This document shows, piece by piece, positions 7,829-16,617 of a DNA stretch of 63,064 nt. The position numbers and the translations under genes were made by a program. How positions within the stretch are numbered: position 1 is the first letter of the stretch; each line of letters starts with the position of its first letter. A model generated the notes under the pieces. The model was not told where the DNA came from. It made no database searches and saw nothing but the letters and a program-made list of their open reading frames with translations. Source of the stretch: JBFXAN01 sp050184225 (GTDB lineage Bacteria > Chloroflexota > Dehalococcoidia > CAUJGQ01); assembly GCA_050184225.1 (NCBI GenBank), contig JBFXAN010000016.1, forward strand, positions 1 to 63,064. The letters are read 5' to 3'.

Positions 7829-8317
7829 CTAATACGCGATGCCGGTACCGCGTGAGATAGCGACCACCGTGCCGTCGCGCTTGTACGTCGTCTCGGTCGT
7901 GGTGATCACCATCGGGCCGAGCGACCCCGCCCGCTCGACGATCTCCGCGACCTTCGAGCTGGCCGTGAGCACGTCACCCGCCTGAATCGTATCGAAGTAC
8001 TCGATGTCGGTGCCGCCGTTGAGCACGCGCTTCAGCTTCGGATTGCCGCGCGGACCGCCGCCACGCGCCCCGCCGAAGGTCGGATCGGAGGTCACCGGAT
8101 TGAAGATCGGCGTGCCGAGATAGTGCGGCGGCGCCGGCAGCGAGCGATAGCCTTTGGACTTGGCGAATGCCTCGTCGAAAAAGACCGGGTCCGTGTACTG
8201 GCATGACCGCGCGAACATTCGCACGGTCGTCTTGTCTACCTCCAGCGTCCACGACGCCGACTCGACGCCGACGCGGGAGCGCATCTCCTCGGTGATTAGG
8301 GACTCTTCCTCGGCCAT
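7829..8317 (-). CDS. MaoC N-terminal-type (FAS1-like) dehydratase subunit
   Basis: A 162-residue hot-dog protein of the MaoC_dehydrat_N type, similar to the HadA/HadC-like partner of mycobacterial (3R)-hydroxyacyl-ACP dehydratases. It contains 'ARSCQYTDPVFFDEAFAKSKGYRSLPAPPHYLG', the usual overhang segment, but lacks the full D-x4-H hydratase motif, consistent with a non-catalytic partner. ATG 8317 was chosen because GGGAGGTGA lies just upstream; the open frame extends 21 codons further without a site. It is followed by the catalytic MaoC gene after an 81-nt gap. Confidence 0.82.
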   Translation of the reverse strand: MAEEESLITEEMRSRVGVESASWTLEVDKTTVRMFARSCQYTDPVFFDEAFAKSKGYRSLPAPPHYLGTPIFNPVTSDPTFGGARGGGPRGNPKLKRVLNGGTDIEYFDTIQAGDVLTASSKVAEIVERAGSLGPMVITTTETTYKRDGTVVAISRGTGIAY

Positions 8318-8420
8318 GGTGCCGTCACCTCCCACTTCGATCCTGCTTCTGCGGACAGAGCCTACGCCAGACGGCACCAAGAGGCAAACGCTCGATGGTG
8401 TGACATGCCGCCCGGTGCGA

Positions 8421-9071
8421 TCACTTCGCCGGTGCCATCCGCAGGTCCACGGCGTAGAACCGTCCGGCCTTCAGTTCGTCGATCAAGTCTCTCGTCGTTC
8501 GGACCTCGCGCTCGAAGAACGTCGCGCACTTGCCGATGTCCTGAATCGCGTGCGAGTCGGTGCCGCCGGTGCCGGGCATCCCCATCATGTCACAGAGGCG
8601 TTTGGAGAAGGCGTTCTCCTTCTCGCTGCCACGGCCATTGATCTCTTCAAGCCCATCGCAGAACTCGTAGGCGGGGTTGCGCGAGGCGCGTTGCAGCGCC
8701 TGTTCGTACTCTTCCTCGTTGCGAACGTACCAGGGCATCTGTCGCCGGTAGGGGTGCGCCGCGACCATCACGCCGTCGGCCGCGTCGACGTACTTCGCCA
8801 GCGTGTCGCTGCGGTGCATGCCGAAGACGTACTTGTCCACACCGAAGGTAAGAATGTGACCGTCGTCGGTCGAGATCTCGACGCCGGCCATCACCAGGAA
8901 GTTGTGTTTCTCGCTGATCTCGCGGACCGACGCTTCGTCCCAGAGAGTGTCGTGTTCGGTGAAGACGATCGCGTCGAGGCCGGCGCGCTTCGCCCGCTCT
9001 ACCAGATCCTCAGGATTGAGGACCGAATCATGCGAGCGGGGCCATGTGTGCGCGTGGAGGTCAATCAGCAT
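8421..9071 (-). CDS. PHP-domain metal-dependent phosphoesterase
   Basis: A 216-residue PHP protein. Metal ligands are visible as 'DLHAH' at the N-terminus, 'FTEHDTLWD', 'AGVEIST', 'VVAAHPY' and the C-terminal 'GGTDSHAIQDIG', the usual order of PHP motifs. The family hydrolyses phosphoesters (histidinol phosphate, oligoribonucleotides or nucleoside 3',5'-bisphosphates), and this member cannot be placed further. ATG 9071 has GGGAG at the right spacing; a TTG two codons earlier is the alternative. It is divergent from the nitroreductase gene. Confidence 0.85.
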   Translation of the reverse strand: MLIDLHAHTWPRSHDSVLNPEDLVERAKRAGLDAIVFTEHDTLWDEASVREISEKHNFLVMAGVEISTDDGHILTFGVDKYVFGMHRSDTLAKYVDAADGVMVAAHPYRRQMPWYVRNEEEYEQALQRASRNPAYEFCDGLEEINGRGSEKENAFSKRLCDMMGMPGTGGTDSHAIQDIGKCATFFEREVRTTRDLIDELKAGRFYAVDLRMAPAK

Positions 9072-9259
9072 CGGCAACTCCCGGGGAGATCAAGGTGCAG
9101 TATAGCGCAAAGCCCGAATCCCCCATCCTCTTCCCTCATGCGGCGTCGCCGCCTACGGTGAGCCTGACGACCGGCGATTGCCACAGGCAGCCGCACGGAC
9201 CCACCCAGCTCTGACGAGACGCTCAGTTCCCACCAGCGTGAGACGAAGGGAGGCCCGCC

Positions 9260-9799
9260 ATGCGATCAGCGTATGACGTTATCCGAAGTAAGCGCGACAC
9301 TCGTGCCTACGATGATCGGGAGATCCCGGAGGAGATCCTGCGCCGCATCCTCCAGGCCGGGCGGATGGCCGGCAGCGCCAAGCACGCGCAGCCGTGCCGC
9401 TTCATCGTGCTGACCGACCCGGAACACCGGCGAGAACTGGCCACCTCTGGCGACTTCACCACGCACCTGACCACCGCGCCGGTCGTGGTCGCGGTCGTCC
9501 TCGTATCGCCTGGGGACCAGTTTGACCCGATCCGCGCGATGGCGTTTGATGCCGGGCGGGCGGCGCAGAACATGATGCTGGCCGCCTGGTCCGAAGGGGT
9601 TGCCTCCTGCCCGGTGACGATGCACCGGGGCGATGATGCTGCCCGCGTCCTTCGCCTACCCGAGGGGCACACGGTGACCTGGGTGATCACACTTGGTTAC
9701 CCGGCGTCCACCGCACCCCAGCGCGAGCCTCGTCCCCGGCTGCCGCTCTCTGACTACGTCTATCGCGAACACTGGGGTGAGCCTGCAGCGATGGTTTGA
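9260..9799 (+). CDS. nitroreductase-family FMN oxidoreductase
   Basis: A 179-residue nitroreductase fold. The N-terminal 'SKRDTRAYDDREIPEEIL' and 'AGRMAGSAKHAQPCRFIVL' give the FMN-phosphate and ring contacts. 'GRAAQNMMLAAWSEGVASC' is the conserved mid helix, and 'VTWVITLGYP' is the C-terminal strand. Members reduce nitroaromatics, quinones or enones with NAD(P)H. AGGGAGG precedes the ATG. The gene is convergent with the sigma factor gene (28 nt apart). Confidence 0.87.
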   Translation: MRSAYDVIRSKRDTRAYDDREIPEEILRRILQAGRMAGSAKHAQPCRFIVLTDPEHRRELATSGDFTTHLTTAPVVVAVVLVSPGDQFDPIRAMAFDAGRAAQNMMLAAWSEGVASCPVTMHRGDDAARVLRLPEGHTVTWVITLGYPASTAPQREPRPRLPLSDYVYREHWGEPAAMV

Positions 9800-9826
9800 G
9801 CTTCGCTGCAGGCGCGAAATTGTGAT

Positions 9827-10747
9827 CTAGGAACCGGCACTGAAGGTTCGCGAGAGCCGGTTGAGCTTTTCCGGGTTCAGTTGGAGGCGAATCTCATGGA
9901 TACGCCCCTGATGTGCGTCGAAGCTGACAGCTGCCTGGACGACGCCATTTCGAAGAGCGAGGATGCCGGGCTTGCCGTTGATCGTGACAATGCGGACTTC
10001 CTGCTCCTCGAACAGGTTCTCCTTGCGAATTGCAGCGCGCATTACCTTGGCGACCCGATCGGCACCGCGGATCGGCTGCAGTGCTGCCGGGCGCTTGCCG
10101 CCGGCGTCGGACCAGAAGATGACGTCCTCGGCGAGCAGATCCGTGAGGGCGTCGACCTCGCCATCCTCAGCGGCGCGAATGAAGGTGCGCACCAGGCGTT
10201 CATGTTCCTCGTTCGTGCTATCGAACCGGGGACGGCGCGAGACGATATGCTGCTTGGCCCGCCGGAAGATCTGCCGGCACGCCGGCTCCGAGCGGCCAAC
10301 GATGCGGCCGACCTCTTCGTATTCATAGTCGAACACTTCGCGCAGCAGGAATACGGCCCGCTCCACCGGCGTCAGCGCTTCCAACAGCACCAGAAACGCC
10401 ATTGAGATCGACTCGTGGTCCTCGGCGACGTCAACCGGCGCCGGCTCCGTCGCCTCCATGCTCTCGACCAGCGGTTCCGGTAGCCACGGCCCGACGTAGG
10501 CCTCCCGTGTGACCCTGGCCGACTTGAGCTGGTCGAGGCAGATGCGGGTCACCACCGTCGTCAGGAATGGCCGGGATTCACGCACGCGGTCAAGTGCGAC
10601 CGCGGAGAAACGCACGTATGTCTCCTGGACCGCGTCCTCCGCCTCGCTCACCGACCCCAACATGCGATAGGCGATCGAGAACAGCAACGGCCGGTATGCT
10701 TCAAAGACGTCGAGCCGCCCATCCGTCTGCGTTGAGTTAGCGATCAT
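9827..10747 (-). CDS. sigJ: ECF RNA polymerase sigma factor, ECF41/SigJ type
   Basis: A 306-residue sigma factor. Regions sigma2 ('AYRPLLFSIAYRMLGSVSEAEDAVQETYVRF') and sigma4 ('LTPVERAVFLLREVFDYEYEEVGRIVGRSEPACRQIFRRAKQHI') are followed by a SnoaL/NTF2-like C-terminal domain, the defining ECF41 layout in which that domain acts as a fused regulator. The inter-region 'WLPEPL' motif is present, and the usual DGGGK-like motif appears as 'DAGGKRPAA'. I chose ATG 10747 (TGTGGAG site) over TTG 10783, because the predicted promoter -10 lies only 7 nt before that TTG. ECF41 genes usually neighbour an oxidoreductase or carboxymuconolactone decarboxylase; here nitroreductase and MFS genes flank it. Confidence 0.9.
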   Translation of the reverse strand: MIANSTQTDGRLDVFEAYRPLLFSIAYRMLGSVSEAEDAVQETYVRFSAVALDRVRESRPFLTTVVTRICLDQLKSARVTREAYVGPWLPEPLVESMEATEPAPVDVAEDHESISMAFLVLLEALTPVERAVFLLREVFDYEYEEVGRIVGRSEPACRQIFRRAKQHIVSRRPRFDSTNEEHERLVRTFIRAAEDGEVDALTDLLAEDVIFWSDAGGKRPAALQPIRGADRVAKVMRAAIRKENLFEEQEVRIVTINGKPGILALRNGVVQAAVSFDAHQGRIHEIRLQLNPEKLNRLSRTFSAGS

Positions 10748-10789
10748 CGTTGGCTGCTCCACATTCATCGAGTGATGGTTCAAGCATGA

Positions 10790-10816
10790 GACGAATGACG
10801 GTGTCGTTCTGTGACG
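10790..10816 (-). promoter_or_regulatory. ECF41-type autoregulatory promoter
   Basis: On the minus strand, CGTCACA (10816-10810), 16 nt, then CGTC (10793-10790). Published ECF41 targets have TGTCACA-N16-CGTC, so this matches 6 of 7 bases at -35, the exact spacing and all 4 at -10. It lies about 43 nt upstream of the sigJ start, as expected for autoregulation. Confidence 0.72.
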
Positions 10817-10945
10817 CGGCGCGCCCGCGATCGTGCGAGAGTCCGCTAGCGACGTTCGCGGAGTATGATACGGCGAGTCGCAACCGCCGCCGGACCAATC
10901 CGGCAGCAGTGTGCGACACGCGGAGACTCGTCGGGGAGGCGCTCG

Positions 10946-12277
10946 GTGGAGCGTGGGGAGAAACGCTTCTACGGCTGGGTGATCGTCGCGGTGATGGCGG
11001 TCGCCGGCGCGGCCAACATGGCCATGGCGACGCTGAACTACGGCCTGTTCATCAAGCCGATGGGCGATGACCTCGGCATCGGCCGGGCCGTCTTCGGTCT
11101 GGCGCAGACGACACGCCAGGTGTCGACCGCCGCGACCAGTCCGCTGATCGGCGGGTTACTGGACCGCTTTGGCGCGCGGGTGATGCTCGCCGTGGCGGCG
11201 GCGGTCACCGGCGCCGCGCTGATCGCGCTCGGGTTCATCGGCCACGGTTGGCAGTTGATCGTGCTGTTTGCGCTGATGGGACTGGTCGGCCTCAGCGGGC
11301 CGGGCGCGTTGGTCACGACCGTCCCGGTGGCGAAGTGGTTCGTGCGCAAGCGGGGCAAGGCGATGTCGTTCGTCGCCCTGGGCATACCGATTGGCGCGGT
11401 GATCTTCATCCCGCTGACCCAGCTGTTGATCGACCTGCTCGGCTGGCGGACCGCCTGGGTCGTGCTCGCCCTGATCGGCACAGCGATGATCGTGCCGCTC
11501 TCCCTGATCTTCGTGCGACGCGAGCCGGAGGATCTTGGGCTCCGGCCGGATGGCGAGATCGCGCCGTTGCATCCGGCGGACTCCCTCAGCAACGGCGCGT
11601 CGCACTCGTGGCCGCCAGAACAGGAGTGGACCCGTCAGCAGGCGTTGCGGTCAGCAACCTTCTGGCGGCTTACCTTCACGTTCAGCCTGGTGATGCTCGC
11701 CCTCGGCAGCGTCGCCGTCCACCGGATTCCCCACTTCATGGACCAGGGCTTGGACGCGCGACTTGTTGCCTACGCCACCGCCCTCGATGCAGTGGCGGCG
11801 GGAATCAGTTCGTTCACGGTCGGGTTGCTTGCCGACCGCCTTCCGGCGCGCTTTCTCGGCATGGGTGGCTTCCTCTTTATCGCGCTGGGGATTTTCTTCA
11901 CGACGATCACGACGAGCGTCGGCATGATGTTCCTCGCGATGATCACCTTCGGCGCGGGCATCGGCGGGCTGATGTTGATCCAGAACTATGTCTGGGCGGA
12001 CTACTTCGGCCGGCAGCACCTGGGCAGCATCCGAGGAGTGGTGACACCGATTACGCTCGTGGTCGGCGGCATCGGGGCGCCGCTCGCCGGATTCGTTCGC
12101 GACGCCACCGGCAGCTACACGGGTATCTGGCTCGTGGGAATGGCACTGTTCGTCGTCGGCGCGATCATTCTCGCCCTGACGCCGCCGCCTGGAGTGCCTC
12201 CGGTTGTAGCGGTATCGACGCCGGCGCAACCGACGGCCGCCGAGACAGCCCCGGCGGCGGCACGCGCGCCGGAGTAG
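10946..12277 (+). CDS. MFS transporter (oxalate/formate antiporter-like)
   Basis: A 443-residue major facilitator with about 12 hydrophobic segments in two six-helix halves split by a polar loop near residues 200-225. The loop 2-3 motif is 'GGLLDRFGARVML'. The N-terminal 'FYGWVIVAVMAVAGA' is typical of the OxlT/monocarboxylate branch. GTG 10946 was chosen because GGGGAGG sits 6 nt before it; the upstream frame from 10865 has no site. Substrate unknown. It is transcribed divergently from sigJ, so the shared region could couple their control. Confidence 0.85.
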   Translation: MERGEKRFYGWVIVAVMAVAGAANMAMATLNYGLFIKPMGDDLGIGRAVFGLAQTTRQVSTAATSPLIGGLLDRFGARVMLAVAAAVTGAALIALGFIGHGWQLIVLFALMGLVGLSGPGALVTTVPVAKWFVRKRGKAMSFVALGIPIGAVIFIPLTQLLIDLLGWRTAWVVLALIGTAMIVPLSLIFVRREPEDLGLRPDGEIAPLHPADSLSNGASHSWPPEQEWTRQQALRSATFWRLTFTFSLVMLALGSVAVHRIPHFMDQGLDARLVAYATALDAVAAGISSFTVGLLADRLPARFLGMGGFLFIALGIFFTTITTSVGMMFLAMITFGAGIGGLMLIQNYVWADYFGRQHLGSIRGVVTPITLVVGGIGAPLAGFVRDATGSYTGIWLVGMALFVVGAIILALTPPPGVPPVVAVSTPAQPTAAETAPAAARAPE

Positions 12278-12709
12278 GCTGGTCCCCCAGCCGTGTGCGT
12301 GTGGGTGCCGGGGCCGTCTACACCGAGATCCGATGTCAAGATACAGCCGTGACCGGATGGACGTGGTCCGCGTGATGATGTGCTACTGGCGGTGACTCCG
12401 CGGTTCGCATCCGGCCGCCGCCCGGAAGGCGATCGATCGGGGCGTACCCGCAGAGGTTCGACGGAGATGATTCGTTGATGCCTGCCGGACAGGAGCCGTC
12501 GCCGCCGCCATGCCGATCCTCGTCATGAGTCGCGGGACCGTTGACGTTCTCCGCGGCTGGCTGAGTGTCGTCGAACCAGATTCGACATCCTCGGCGTGGG
12601 ATGCCGACGGGGCCTCCGTTGTCGCGCCGATACCCGCGGCGGCCGGCGAATCGCCCGCGGCTCCGGCTCCGCCGCCGGGTGATGCCACGGCTCCCGCGGA
12701 GAGACGGCT
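12278..12709. other. intergenic region, weak small ORF only
   Basis: A 432-nt gap between the MFS and AI-2E permease genes. A 67-codon frame at 12510-12713 on the plus strand (A/P/S-rich C-terminus) overlaps the next start by 4 nt but has no convincing ribosome site and no recognisable motif. I see no RNA gene or terminator-like hairpin. Confidence 0.4.
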
Positions 12710-13885
12710 ATGACACGGGAGGGAAAGCTGCTACCGCGCGGACGTCGCGCCACATCGCCGGCGACCCGCGCCCGCTCGCATCGCTATCGTCCGCGAACGC
12801 CTCCGGCCGAGACTGAACTGAACGAAGAGATCCTCACGCGTGACTCGCTTCAACTTGCGCCGATCACGCGGCTCTTGATCGGTGGTGCGGCCGCCGTGGT
12901 GCTCGTCGCCGGCATGCGATTCGCCGCGCCGCTGCTGGTGCCGTTCATCCTGACGGGCATGGTCGTGCTGGCGACGACGCCGACCCTGATCGACCTCCAG
13001 CGCCGGGGCATTCCGCCGCGACTGGCGGTGCTGGGTGTATACGCGGTGCTCGTCATTGTCGGGTTGCTCCTGCTGCTCTACTTTGCCCTGCTCCTTCATC
13101 GGTTCACCGACAACCTGCCGGACTACGCGGCTGAGCTGGATGCGCGCCTGGCCGGGCTTGAAGAGGCGCTTGCGTCGATCGGTCTGCCGGCCCCAAACGG
13201 ACGAGCAGGGAGCAACGCGATCATCGAAATTGCCAACTGGGTCGCCGAACAATTGCTGACTACGGTCCAAATCGCCGTCTTCGTCTTTCCGGCAGCGATG
13301 CTCCTCTTGCTGGAAAGCCCGCGACTCCTCGCCGGTCTTCCGCGGGAGATCGGCACGGACGACCGTCTGGCACGGACCATCGGCGACTTCCGCGACGGCA
13401 TCGTCGGCTTCCTTGAGATCAGCACCAGGACCGGGGTGATCCTCGCGATCGGCGTCGCGGTGATGCTCTTCGTGCTCGGTGTGGATTTCCCGGTCTTCTT
13501 CGGGCTGCTGACCTTCTTTGCCAACTATATCCCCAGCATCGGCCTGCTGCTGGCAGCGGTGCCCGCGATCGGGATGGCCTGGGTGCAATACGGCTGGGGC
13601 CGCGCCGTGTTGGTGATGCTGGGGTTCATCCTCCTCGGCATGGTCGTCGGCAGCACGATGCAGCGCAGTTTGTTGCGGCGGCGCCTCAATCTTTCGAGCG
13701 GCACGATCTTCCTCGGCGCGTTCTTCTGGGCATGGGTGCTCGGTCCGGCCGGCGCGCTGATCGGCGCGCCGATCATGGCGCTGATAAAAGTCATCCTCGA
13801 GAGCAGCCCGCGAACCCGCTGGATCGCTACACTCATGAGCCAAGGGCAGCCGGCGCCGGCGCGTGAAGAGCGCCGCACAGGGTAG
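12710..13885 (+). CDS. AI-2E family transporter (PerM/YdbT-like permease)
   Basis: A 391-residue polytopic membrane protein of the AI-2E exporter/PerM family. It has a basic N-terminal tail (1-45), paired helices at about 50-110, a long amphipathic stretch (about 120-170) and a C-terminal bundle. The family hallmark 'FPVFFGLLTFFANYIPSIGLLLAAVPA' lies near residue 260, with 'GTIFLGAFFWAWVLGPAGALIGAP' near the end. GGAGAG precedes ATG 12710. Members export small molecules or Na+, and this substrate is unknown. The gene is convergent with the next one (13918). Confidence 0.87.
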   Translation: MTREGKLLPRGRRATSPATRARSHRYRPRTPPAETELNEEILTRDSLQLAPITRLLIGGAAAVVLVAGMRFAAPLLVPFILTGMVVLATTPTLIDLQRRGIPPRLAVLGVYAVLVIVGLLLLLYFALLLHRFTDNLPDYAAELDARLAGLEEALASIGLPAPNGRAGSNAIIEIANWVAEQLLTTVQIAVFVFPAAMLLLLESPRLLAGLPREIGTDDRLARTIGDFRDGIVGFLEISTRTGVILAIGVAVMLFVLGVDFPVFFGLLTFFANYIPSIGLLLAAVPAIGMAWVQYGWGRAVLVMLGFILLGMVVGSTMQRSLLRRRLNLSSGTIFLGAFFWAWVLGPAGALIGAPIMALIKVILESSPRTRWIATLMSQGQPAPAREERRTG

Positions 13886-13917
13886 TTGGACATGTCAGAC
13901 GGACGATGGTTGATGCC

Positions 13918-14721
13918 TCAGCCGGTGTGTGCCGGTTCCGGCGTGCGTTGATCTTCACGCACCAGGAGGTATGCGAGCGTCACCTCGTTCAGTCCGACGA
14001 ACGCGCCGACCGTGGCAGCGAAGATGCCGCCCAGCACCGCCGCCGCCAGCAACGACTCCCGTCCCACGACGAACTCCGCCAACGAGTGGTGTGCGGATGT
14101 CTCGATCATCACGGGTACCGCGACGACCAGGAGCGCCAACCAGAGCCGTTGTCGAACGAGATGCGCCGAGCGGCGAAACGCGGCGAGCACCGGTAGCCGT
14201 TCGATGCTGATCAATGGCCCAACAAGACAGAAGAGGGTGAACACGATCAGGCCGGGAATTATGAAGAGCGCCAGGCCAATCGTCGTCAGGATTGAGAGCA
14301 GGACATTGGCGGCGATCAGGCGGCGGTACGGCAGCGTCCGCAGGACGTGCCAGACCGGACGTCGCTCGTGCCCATGCTGGTGTTCCCCGACGACGTGATC
14401 GAGAAGGCCGGCAAATAACGCCGAGCCAAAGACGACCGCGCTGGTACCAAGGAGCACCGGCAGGAAGACCGCCATGCCACTAACGCCGTCGTGGTCGCGG
14501 CGGTAGTGTTCCGCCCAGAGGTCAACGGCCGCGTCGATCACGCTGAGCGGTACAAACACCACGATCGCCATACCGACGACGAGTATGAAACGCCCGCGAT
14601 AGGTACCGAGCGCCCGCTTCAGAACTTCCGCAGCGGTCGGCGCTTGACCCCTCTGTAACGGAGGTTCGGCAGGGACCACACGCATGGTCGTTGGCACAGC
14701 CTCGTCCTGTGCGGGTTCCAT
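13918..14721 (-). CDS. polytopic membrane protein, function unknown
   Basis: A 267-residue protein with an N-terminal soluble tail of about 35 residues and about six hydrophobic segments. Between the early helices is a His/Arg-rich loop ('VVGEHQHGHERRPVWHVLR'). The pattern 'ALFIIPGLIVFTLFCLVGPLISIERL...AFRRSAHLVRQR' is like glycerophosphodiesterase-membrane-domain/DUF975-type integral proteins, which have no defined reaction. ATG 14721 is preceded by GGAGAA; the longer frame to 15048 is the antisense of the DUF1294 gene region and was discarded. It lies downstream of, and on the same strand as, the DUF1294 and DUF1269 genes. Confidence 0.75.
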   Translation of the reverse strand: MEPAQDEAVPTTMRVVPAEPPLQRGQAPTAAEVLKRALGTYRGRFILVVGMAIVVFVPLSVIDAAVDLWAEHYRRDHDGVSGMAVFLPVLLGTSAVVFGSALFAGLLDHVVGEHQHGHERRPVWHVLRTLPYRRLIAANVLLSILTTIGLALFIIPGLIVFTLFCLVGPLISIERLPVLAAFRRSAHLVRQRLWLALLVVAVPVMIETSAHHSLAEFVVGRESLLAAAVLGGIFAATVGAFVGLNEVTLAYLLVREDQRTPEPAHTG

Positions 14722-14749
14722 CGATCTGTTCTCCGGTGCAGCATCAACC

Positions 14750-15157
14750 CTATCGAACAACGAGCCACACGGTGGCGACTGTCCAGAGGACGGTGGCAAT
14801 CCACTGTACAACCCAGAATGACCGATGGCGCGTCTTGTGTCGCAGGAACAGCATCCCCGCCCAACCACCGACGACGCCACCGGCCAGCACCGACACGATG
14901 AGCACCGCTTCCGGAACGCGGCCGCCGTCCGCACGGGCACGGATCTTATCCCAGGCGTAGAGGCCGAACGTGACGGCTCCCATCGCGAGCAGCCAGGTGA
15001 GAAGCCACGGCAGACCGAGTATCCACACCGCCACGCCGGCGAGTCCAACTGCCGCGATCACCGCAATCAGCCCATAGCGGCGATACGGCGAACCGTGCCG
15101 GCGGGTCCGCCCGTCCGCGTTGGCCCGCGGTTGGTTTGGGAGTCTGTTGTGAGTCAC
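14750..15157 (-). CDS. DUF1294-family small membrane protein
   Basis: A 135-residue protein with a basic N-terminus and three to four membrane helices. The family signature is clear: 'YAWDKIRARADGGRVPEAVLIVSVLAGG' followed by 'GWAGMLFLRHKTRHRSFW' (Y-D-K-x-x-A ... RVPE ... RHKT-x-K-x-x-F). Many homologues carry a cold-shock domain before this membrane part; here it is absent. The start is GTG 15157 with a weak ribosome site. Function is unknown. Confidence 0.8.
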   Translation of the reverse strand: MTHNRLPNQPRANADGRTRRHGSPYRRYGLIAVIAAVGLAGVAVWILGLPWLLTWLLAMGAVTFGLYAWDKIRARADGGRVPEAVLIVSVLAGGVVGGWAGMLFLRHKTRHRSFWVVQWIATVLWTVATVWLVVR

Positions 15158-15214
15158 CGGTGGACGTCCACAGGCACAGTCATCTGGTCTGCCATCATCG
15201 CCGGAGGTGCCGAA

Positions 15215-15769
15215 TTACGAAGCGGGGCCGTGGAGGACCGTCCGCACCGTCTCGACTTGTGCCTCGTCCAGGTGGCTGTGCAAGACGGTGCCACCGAGCC
15301 GGCGCAACTGAAGCGTGGCTCGGGACAGGTCCATCTCCCACAGCAGGACGTACATGGCAGACTCGCCCGGCCCGATCAGCGCGCCGGCATCACGCATGAA
15401 CTCGGCGGGCAGACCGATCTCTTCGGTCCACCATGATGGGCGAGCGGACACCGCGTCCGTCCTGCCGGCCCCCGGCTGATTGCCGGCGGCGACCTCAAGC
15501 GTCGCAATCGCCGCCGCTGCGATCCCTTCGGTGGCGGTTACCATCAACGTTTCACGGATCAGCGCGGCCCATAATGCGCTCCAGGCGGCACTGTCTTCCG
15601 CCGCCGGATCGATCGTTTGTTGCACCAACAACCGTCCATCTTCCTGGTAGGCGACCGTGATCGCGTGCTCCAACTCGTCCGACCAGCGCCGATCCATGCG
15701 GTGCAGTTCAGTGACGACCTGTGCCGCCCGCAGGACATCGGGGTAGCCCGCGATGATCAGCTCGCCCAT
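15215..15769 (-). CDS. DUF1269-like protein without glycine zipper
   Basis: A 184-residue protein resembling the COG4803/DUF1269 group. The N-terminal strand-helix 'GYPDVLRAAQVVTELHRM', the middle 'AVAYQEDGRLLVQQ' and the C-terminal 'ALIGPGESAMYVLLWEMD' then 'LRRLGGTVLHSHLDEAQVETVRTVL' follow the family order. Unlike its relatives at 42382 and 45517, it has no Gly-rich transmembrane zipper; that stretch is replaced by an Ala-rich helix. ATG 15769 has GGAGAA; the frame start at 15829 has none. It sits downstream of the two-component system at 15906-19455 on the same strand. Confidence 0.7.
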   Translation of the reverse strand: MGELIIAGYPDVLRAAQVVTELHRMDRRWSDELEHAITVAYQEDGRLLVQQTIDPAAEDSAAWSALWAALIRETLMVTATEGIAAAAIATLEVAAGNQPGAGRTDAVSARPSWWTEEIGLPAEFMRDAGALIGPGESAMYVLLWEMDLSRATLQLRRLGGTVLHSHLDEAQVETVRTVLHGPAS

Positions 15770-15905
15770 GCGGCGTTCTCCGTCCATGCCGAATCGGCCG
15801 GCGAAGAGGAGTCGTGCGTGTGGCGTCATTGGAAACGAGCGTGGGCCGTGGGCACATCAGGTTGCCGCTGTATTTCGCGATTGGAGATTGATGTAGGAGC
15901 CGCGC

Positions 15906-16553
15906 TCACGGCTCGATCAGTTTGTTGCGGACGGCATAGTGCACCAGCTCGACGATCGAATTGATGCCGAGCTTGCGCATGATCGCGGCGCGGTGTGTTT
16001 CCACCGTCTTGACGCTGATCACCAGCATCGTGGCGACGTCGCGGTTGCTGCGGCCCTCGGCCAGCAACTGCACGATCTCCCGCTCCCGCGCCGTCAGCAC
16101 GCCGCCTGCCGCCGCTTCGTCGGATTGCCGTCTGCTTTCGAGGAAGCCCGCCAGAATCGTTTCGGAGACGCTTGACGTGAAGAACGGCCGGTGATGGGCC
16201 AGCGCCTCCATCGCCGCCACCAGATGCTGTGCCCCGTCTGACTTGAGTACGTAGCCGCGTGCGCCGGCAAAGATCACCTCGCGCACCAGTTGTTCCGTCT
16301 CATGCATCGTGAAGATCAGAACTTCGGTTTCCGGTGATTCCTTCCGGATCTGCCGCGTGGCCTCCAGTCCGTTCAGTTCGGGCATCGACAGGTCGAGCAA
16401 GGCAATGTCCGGCCGCTCCTGGAGGGCCAGTTCCACCGCCTGCCGTCCGTTGGTCGCCTCGGCGCAGATCAGCCAGCCATGCCGCTCTTCAATCATGTCC
16501 CGCAGACCGCGCCGCACGATGTCGTGATCGTCGGCCAAGAGCACGCGAACCAT
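15906..16553 (-). CDS. NarL/LuxR-family response regulator
   Basis: A 215-residue regulator. The receiver domain (1-120) has D9-D10, phospho-acceptor D54 ('LLDLSMPEL'), T in 'IFTMHE' and K in 'VLKSDG'. The C-terminal LuxR HTH (about 150-205) reads 'LTAREREIVQLLAEGRSNRDVATMLVISVKTVETHRAAIMRKLG'. It would bind DNA on phosphorylation by the kinase encoded immediately upstream (64-nt gap). ATG 16553 is preceded by GAGGAGGAG. The 93-codon upstream extension is antisense to the kinase end and was rejected. Confidence 0.92.
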   Translation of the reverse strand: MVRVLLADDHDIVRRGLRDMIEERHGWLICAEATNGRQAVELALQERPDIALLDLSMPELNGLEATRQIRKESPETEVLIFTMHETEQLVREVIFAGARGYVLKSDGAQHLVAAMEALAHHRPFFTSSVSETILAGFLESRRQSDEAAAGGVLTAREREIVQLLAEGRSNRDVATMLVISVKTVETHRAAIMRKLGINSIVELVHYAVRNKLIEP

Positions 16554-16617
16554 CCCCGCTCCTCCTCGTGCGGACGCACCGGCAGTGCGCCCTGGTTTGG
16601 TATGCCCGATTCGCTCC

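Noticed and set aside
11248..12375. 375-codon plus-strand frame overlapping the MFS gene
   Set aside because: Out-of-frame shadow; Arg/Gly/Asp-rich and without helices, while the other frame is a typical 12-helix MFS protein.
12731..13843. 370-codon minus-strand frame
   Set aside because: Antisense to the AI-2E permease gene, which has clear membrane helices and family motifs.
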